The notes beneath the pieces are model-generated. The model saw only the letters and a list, made by a program, of their open reading frames with translations, did not search any database and had not been told where the DNA came from. A program made the translations under genes and the position numbers. This document shows positions 60,538-64,000 of a stretch of 64,000 nt of DNA, piece after piece. Source of the stretch: an uncultured delta proteobacterium (GTDB lineage: Bacteria > Desulfobacterota > Desulfovibrionia > Desulfovibrionales > Desulfovibrionaceae); assembly GCA_903835685.1 (NCBI GenBank), contig CAILNX010000043.1, forward strand, positions 248,001 through 312,000. The letters run 5' to 3'. How positions within the stretch are numbered: position 1 is the stretch's first letter; each line of letters opens with the position of its first letter.

Positions 60538-62571
60538 ATGCTGAAGAATCTGAAACTCGGGATCAAGATCGGTGGGGGATTCGGCGTGCTCATCATCCTG
60601 GCGGCATTCCTCGGGGGCTTGGCAATCCTGAACATGAGCAGGGTGGGGCATGACGCCACGCGTTTGGCCAATGAGTATGTGCCGGAAGTCGCTGTGGCCA
60701 ACGAGGTGGAGCGCAACTCATTTGAAACCATGTACGCGATGCGGGGTTATGGTCTTACAGCGGACAAAGGCTACCTTGAATCGGCCAAAAAGCACTTCGT
60801 TGATGTGAGCAACAAGCTCAAGGCAGCCAAGGAACTGGCCACCAAGTATCCGGCCCTGGTCACGCTCAAGGAAGGGGCGGACAAGGCTGAGGCCAAGGTC
60901 ACCGAATACGCTAAGCTGATAGACCAGACCGAGGCTCTCAACACTGCCATGGACAAGGACCGCCTTGAGATGGATGTCTCGGCCAAAGAGTTCATGGACA
61001 ATTGCTATGCTTATTTAAAGACCCAGCAAGAAAGCTTGGACCAGGAAGTCAAGGGCGGGACGGCTGCGGCCAAGCTCTTGGAACGGATCAAGCAGGTCGA
61101 CCTGATCAACGATGTCATAGACCTGGGTAATGATACGCGGATCAAGAACTTCAAGGCCCAGGCCCTGCGCAATCCCGAGCTGGTCCAAGAGGCCAAGAAG
61201 AACTTCCCGAAGATGGACGCCGTATTGGCTGAACTCAAGCCAATTACGCTCTTGCCCGTGGCCATCAAGCAGCTTGAGCAGGTCAAGATTTCAGCTGATC
61301 GTTATGGCAAGGCTCTCAATGGGTTTCTGGAAAACTGGCTGAAGATGCAGGAGGTGAACAAAAATCGCGGGGAGACCGGGGCTCAGGTGCTGCACGAGGC
61401 GCAAGTGGTGGCCAAGGGCGGCATCGACCAAACCAATGAGATTGCCAAGGAGGCCGTTGCCAACCTGGGCTCAGCCTCCACGGTCATGGTGGTGGGCTTG
61501 GTCATTGCCCTGATCATCGGTGTCCTTGTGGCCTTCTTCCTGACCAAGGGCATCACCGGCCCGGTTATCCTGGGCGTGGAGTTCGCCCGGCGCATGGCCC
61601 AGGGCGACTTCACCCAGACCCTGGCCATTGACCAGAACGACGAGATCGGCATCCTGGCCGCCTCCTTGAACGAGATGGTGGACAAGCTCTCCCAGGTGGT
61701 GGGCGACGTGTCCTCGGCCACCAGCAACGTGGCTTCGGGCAGTGAGGAATTGTCCGCCTCCTCCCAGACCCTATCACAGGGCGCCACGGAACAGGCCGCC
61801 AGCCTGGAGGAGGTCTCCTCCAGCATGGAGCAGATGACCTCCAACATCAAGCAGACCGCGAATAACGCTCAGCAGACCGAGAAGATTGCCCAGCAGGCCG
61901 CTAAGGATGCCCAGGAGTCAGGCCAGGCTGTCATCCAAGCTGTGGTCGCCATGAAGAACATCGCCGAGAAGATCTCCATTATCGAGGAGATCGCCCGCCA
62001 GACCAATCTGTTGGCGCTGAACGCGGCCATCGAGGCAGCCCGGGCGGGGGAGCACGGCAAGGGCTTCGCTGTGGTGGCCGCCGAGGTGCGCAAGCTGGCA
62101 GAACGCAGCGGCGCGGCCGCAGGCGAGATCGGCGAACTGTCAACCTCCACCGTGGCCATTTCGGAAAAGGCCGGAGCCATGCTCACCAAACTGGTCCCGG
62201 ACATTCAGAAGACCGCAGACCTGGTCCAGGAGATCACGGCGGCCAGCAACGAGCAGAACACCGGGGCCGAGCAGATCAACAAGGCCCTCCAGCAGCTCGA
62301 CCAAGTGGTGCAGCAGAACGCCGCAGCCTCGGAGGAGATGGCCTCCACGGCCGAGGAGCTTTCCAGCCAGGCTGTGCAGCTCCAGGAAACCATGTCCTTC
62401 TTTCAGGTCAGCAACCACGAAGGCAGCGGCCGCAGCCCAGTCAAACGGCCTGCGGCCCGAAAGATGGTCACGGCCCATGCCGCGCCCAAGCCCAAGCTGA
62501 GCCAGAAGAAGAGCGCCCTGGCCCTGGACATGGGCAGTGATGAGGGCGACCCCGGATTCGAGAAGTTCTAG
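60538..62571 (+). CDS. Methyl-accepting chemotaxis protein with an HBM-like sensor
   Basis: A 677-residue chemoreceptor: N-terminal helix ([17 protein letters not shown]), a long helical periplasmic sensor (about 35-310, HBM type), second helix ([20 protein letters not shown]), HAMP ([19 protein letters not shown]), and the signalling hairpin with [20 protein letters not shown] near residue 483. ATG at 60538 after GGAGGG. The 3' part is richer in GC than the 5' part. A cheW-like start follows 11 bases later. Confidence 0.93.
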   Translation: MLKNLKLGIKIGGGFGVLIILAAFLGGLAILNMSRVGHDATRLANEYVPEVAVANEVERNSFETMYAMRGYGLTADKGYLESAKKHFVDVSNKLKAAKELATKYPALVTLKEGADKAEAKVTEYAKLIDQTEALNTAMDKDRLEMDVSAKEFMDNCYAYLKTQQESLDQEVKGGTAAAKLLERIKQVDLINDVIDLGNDTRIKNFKAQALRNPELVQEAKKNFPKMDAVLAELKPITLLPVAIKQLEQVKISADRYGKALNGFLENWLKMQEVNKNRGETGAQVLHEAQVVAKGGIDQTNEIAKEAVANLGSASTVMVVGLVIALIIGVLVAFFLTKGITGPVILGVEFARRMAQGDFTQTLAIDQNDEIGILAASLNEMVDKLSQVVGDVSSATSNVASGSEELSASSQTLSQGATEQAASLEEVSSSMEQMTSNIKQTANNAQQTEKIAQQAAKDAQESGQAVIQAVVAMKNIAEKISIIEEIARQTNLLALNAAIEAARAGEHGKGFAVVAAEVRKLAERSGAAAGEIGELSTSTVAISEKAGAMLTKLVPDIQKTADLVQEITAASNEQNTGAEQINKALQQLDQVVQQNAAASEEMASTAEELSSQAVQLQETMSFFQVSNHEGSGRSPVKRPAARKMVTAHAAPKPKLSQKKSALALDMGSDEGDPGFEKF

Positions 62572-62582
62572 GGGGCGGGTCA

Positions 62583-62626
62583 TGGCTGAAACAGACACGA
62601 ATCAGTACTTGATTTTCATTCTAGGG
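62583..62626 (+). pseudogene. cheW-like gene start, disrupted after about 15 codons
   Basis: MAETDTNQYLIFILG resembles the N-terminus of CheW (NQYLxFxLG). The next bases are the terminal sequence of an IS-like element, and no CheW continuation was found to its right. A cheW after a receptor gene would be normal context. ATG at 62583. Confidence 0.55.
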
Positions 62627-63090
62627 CCTGTTTCTAAATTATCGCATCATGAACTGTTCTTTCAACTCGGTGCCTTGGTGAACAACATGCTCCGGGTGGT
62701 GGGTGAAGCCCTGCTCGACACCGGGATCATTGGATTGAAGAAGGCAACCCGCCGTCGCCTGCGCACGGTCATGCAAGGAATCATGTATTTGTGCGGGCGG
62801 TTGGTCCAGCATGCGCGACGCGTTGTTGTGAAGGTGATCTCCGGCGGAGGATTTGGTGAGGCGCTTATTGGCCTCCACCGCCGTCTTGTAGCAGCTTGAA
62901 TCCACCAATGGTGGGTAAGACAGATGGGAGTTGTGCCACTGAAAAACACCACATTTTGCCCTGGAGCATGAAAAAGCTTCCGGAATAAGAGCGCAAGCCC
63001 GGCTCTCAAGGTTGAAACCGGTGTTGGTGGAGTAATCAGCCACTATGAAAGCCTTTTCGGGGGACAACAGGGGCTACTTGCAGAAACAGG
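62627..63090 (+). mobile_element. Internally deleted IS1380-type element
   Basis: A 464-base element with inverted 9-bp ends (CCTGTTTCT at 62627-62635; AGAAACAGG at 63082-63090). Its only coding remnant is the C-terminus of an IS1380-like transposase, so it is not autonomous. No target-site duplication was recognised. Confidence 0.65.
62640..62899 (+). pseudogene. IS1380-family transposase, C-terminal remnant
   Basis: The frame reads LGALVNNMLRVVGEALL, then RRRLRTVMQGIMYLCGRLVQ and HARRVVVKV, followed by a stop, which is the closing pattern of IS1380 transposases. The N-terminal catalytic portion is absent. Confidence 0.6.
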
Positions 63091-63347
63091 TTACGGATTC
63101 AGGGAAATTCTTAACGATCGCTCGCTTGGATATGTTTTTCCATCTTTGATTCTCAGTTTTCTGAAATTTATTTCGGCGGAAACATTGCCAAGTAGGGGAT
63201 ACCCCAACGGTTTTGTCATCAGCGGCAAATCGCCTGGATTAGATCGGAACGTCTCCGGAAGCAGCACAAGCCGTGAGTAGAACGTCATGAAATAGCACAT
63301 TTTTTTGCACCTAGCTATTTTTGGCTTCTGAAAGAACACAGGCTTGA

Positions 63348-63593
63348 TTAGCCCATCCTGCTGTTTACCGCGATCAAGCTGCTATCCCCGGGAAACAAGA
63401 GGGGCCAACACAAATCAACCTGGATTTGCGGCTGGTAGCAGAAAGGTTGGGGTACCCCCAACTTGCTGCGCGCCAGGCCAAGGTGCAGCAGGCGGTGATG
63501 GCCCACCTTCTCGATGTCAAAGCCATTCTGACCCCGGCGCAACGGACGGTATTTTTTCAAATGGTGCGGCAGGCCATGAACCAGATGAACTGA
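63348..63593 (+). pseudogene. 5'-truncated periplasmic metal-sensor (Spy/CpxP-type) fragment
   Basis: The open frame after a TGA at 63345 has no early start but encodes INLDLRLVAERLGYPQLA, AVMAHLLDVKAILTPAQRTV and FFQMVRQAMNQMN, the C-terminal pattern of periplasmic heavy-metal-sensor proteins. The signal peptide and first half are missing, probably by the nearby IS event. It precedes the HlyD gene as intact versions do in metal-efflux operons. Confidence 0.6.
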
Positions 63594-63606
63594 CCCGAGG
63601 TGTTTG

Positions 63607-64000
63607 ATGCGATTTTTTGTCTCCCTGTTCAAGAACAAGAAGTACCTCCTCCTGGCCGCAACCGCCCTGGGCGGAATTCTGCTCGTAAAACTGCTGTTTT
63701 TCTCTCCCATGGGCGTCAAGGGCGTTCGCCTGGCAAACCGAGACCTGAAGGCCCAGGTGTATGGGAATGGCCAGGTCGAGGCCAAGATCGTGGTGGGGGT
63801 CTCCAGCAAGATCACCGGGCGCATCGTGGAGGTGTTCTTTGACCAGGGCGACTCGGTCAAGCGCGGACAACTGATGGCCAGACTGGAGAACGAGGATTTC
63901 GCTCAGCAGGTCCAACAGGCCAGCGCCACCGCACTCAAGGGGGGCTCTGACCGGGAGGTGGAAGTCGCCAATTACAAGAAGGCCTTGGCCAACCTGAAGC
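63607..64000 (+). CDS. HlyD-family membrane fusion protein, N-terminal part (cut by window edge)
   Basis: 131 visible residues: an N-terminal anchor (YLLLAATALGGILLVKLLFF) and the biotinyl-lipoyl-like region VEAKIVVGVSSKITGRIVEV and FDQGDSVKRGQLMARLENED with a following coiled coil. A periplasmic adaptor of an ABC or RND-type exporter. ATG at 63607 with GAGG 7 bases upstream. Continues beyond the window. Confidence 0.88.
   Translation, partial: MRFFVSLFKNKKYLLLAATALGGILLVKLLFFSPMGVKGVRLANRDLKAQVYGNGQVEAKIVVGVSSKITGRIVEVFFDQGDSVKRGQLMARLENEDFAQQVQQASATALKGGSDREVEVANYKKALANLK

Noticed and set aside
62639-63067. A 142-codon minus-strand frame in the IS remnant
   Set aside because: It is opposite to the transposase C-terminal frame on the plus strand and shows no protein pattern.

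Overview
The window is a high-GC chromosomal segment whose gene order and content suggest a Gram-negative sulfate-reducer-like bacterium of the Desulfovibrionales type (inference). Lipid A synthesis (lpxK), bacteriohemerythrins, a DsrE-family protein and a dxs-ispA-xseB-M23 peptidase-xseA cluster point that way. No rRNA, CRISPR array, integrase or replication origin was seen.

Positions 1-17.9 kb are ordinary core genome. There is a minus-strand block: dxs (partial), ispA, xseB, M23 peptidase, xseA, a minimal nucleotidyltransferase, proS, ispG, a nucleoside-recognition membrane protein, rnr, an aminotransferase, lpxK and a Bax-inhibitor-like protein. After it come a C_GCAxxG_C_C protein, an HD-GYP protein, a thioesterase, CBS proteins and an HPP membrane protein. 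At 18.0-19.3 kb a HicB/HicA pair sits beside an AT-rich FRG-domain gene, which looks acquired. From 19.4 to 47.1 kb the core resumes: HD hydrolase, sppA, rpsA, an unusual LysE fusion, an FCD regulator without its HTH, a hybrid kinase, uspA, hisC, cmk, an ornithine-cyclodeaminase homologue, a YfhO-like protein, an HGSNAT-like acyltransferase, a CheC-like protein, type III glutamine synthetase, a TIGR04282/TIGR04283 glycosyltransferase pair and a peptide ABC permease pair.

A tRNA-Ala(GGC) at 47.28 kb marks an abrupt change. From about 47.4 to 60.5 kb the DNA is poorer in GC and reads as an accessory island. First comes a compact signalling cassette: a 1311-residue PAS/PocR hybrid kinase, a bacteriohemerythrin, a stand-alone receiver, a second hemerythrin that lacks one iron-ligand His, and an HPt protein. 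Next are an S24-like repressor and a ZraP-like periplasmic protein preceded by a cluster of GTGCAAT-type repeats.

The most notable system is the minus-strand operon at 59467-56400. Its first gene reads as one continuous frame across two in-frame UGA codons: membrane anchor, rhodanese, DsbD, thioredoxin. The UGAs fall in the rhodanese catalytic loop where Cys is expected. The second gene, a thioredoxin-fold protein, carries an in-frame UGA at its active-site position after a strong Shine-Dalgarno. Each UGA region is followed by a hairpin that fits the bacterial SECIS rules. A VTT (TVP38) membrane protein and a DsrE-like protein complete the operon. I interpret this as a selenocysteine-based sulfur or thiol relay. 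Around it lie three homologous microproteins of about 50 residues with a WW-transmembrane-LS-VxF-K pattern, one of them lacking a start codon.

The right end (60.2-64 kb) has a small conserved ORF, an HBM-type chemoreceptor, a cheW-like start cut off by an IS1380-type remnant, a 5'-truncated metal-sensor fragment and the start of an HlyD-type membrane-fusion protein.
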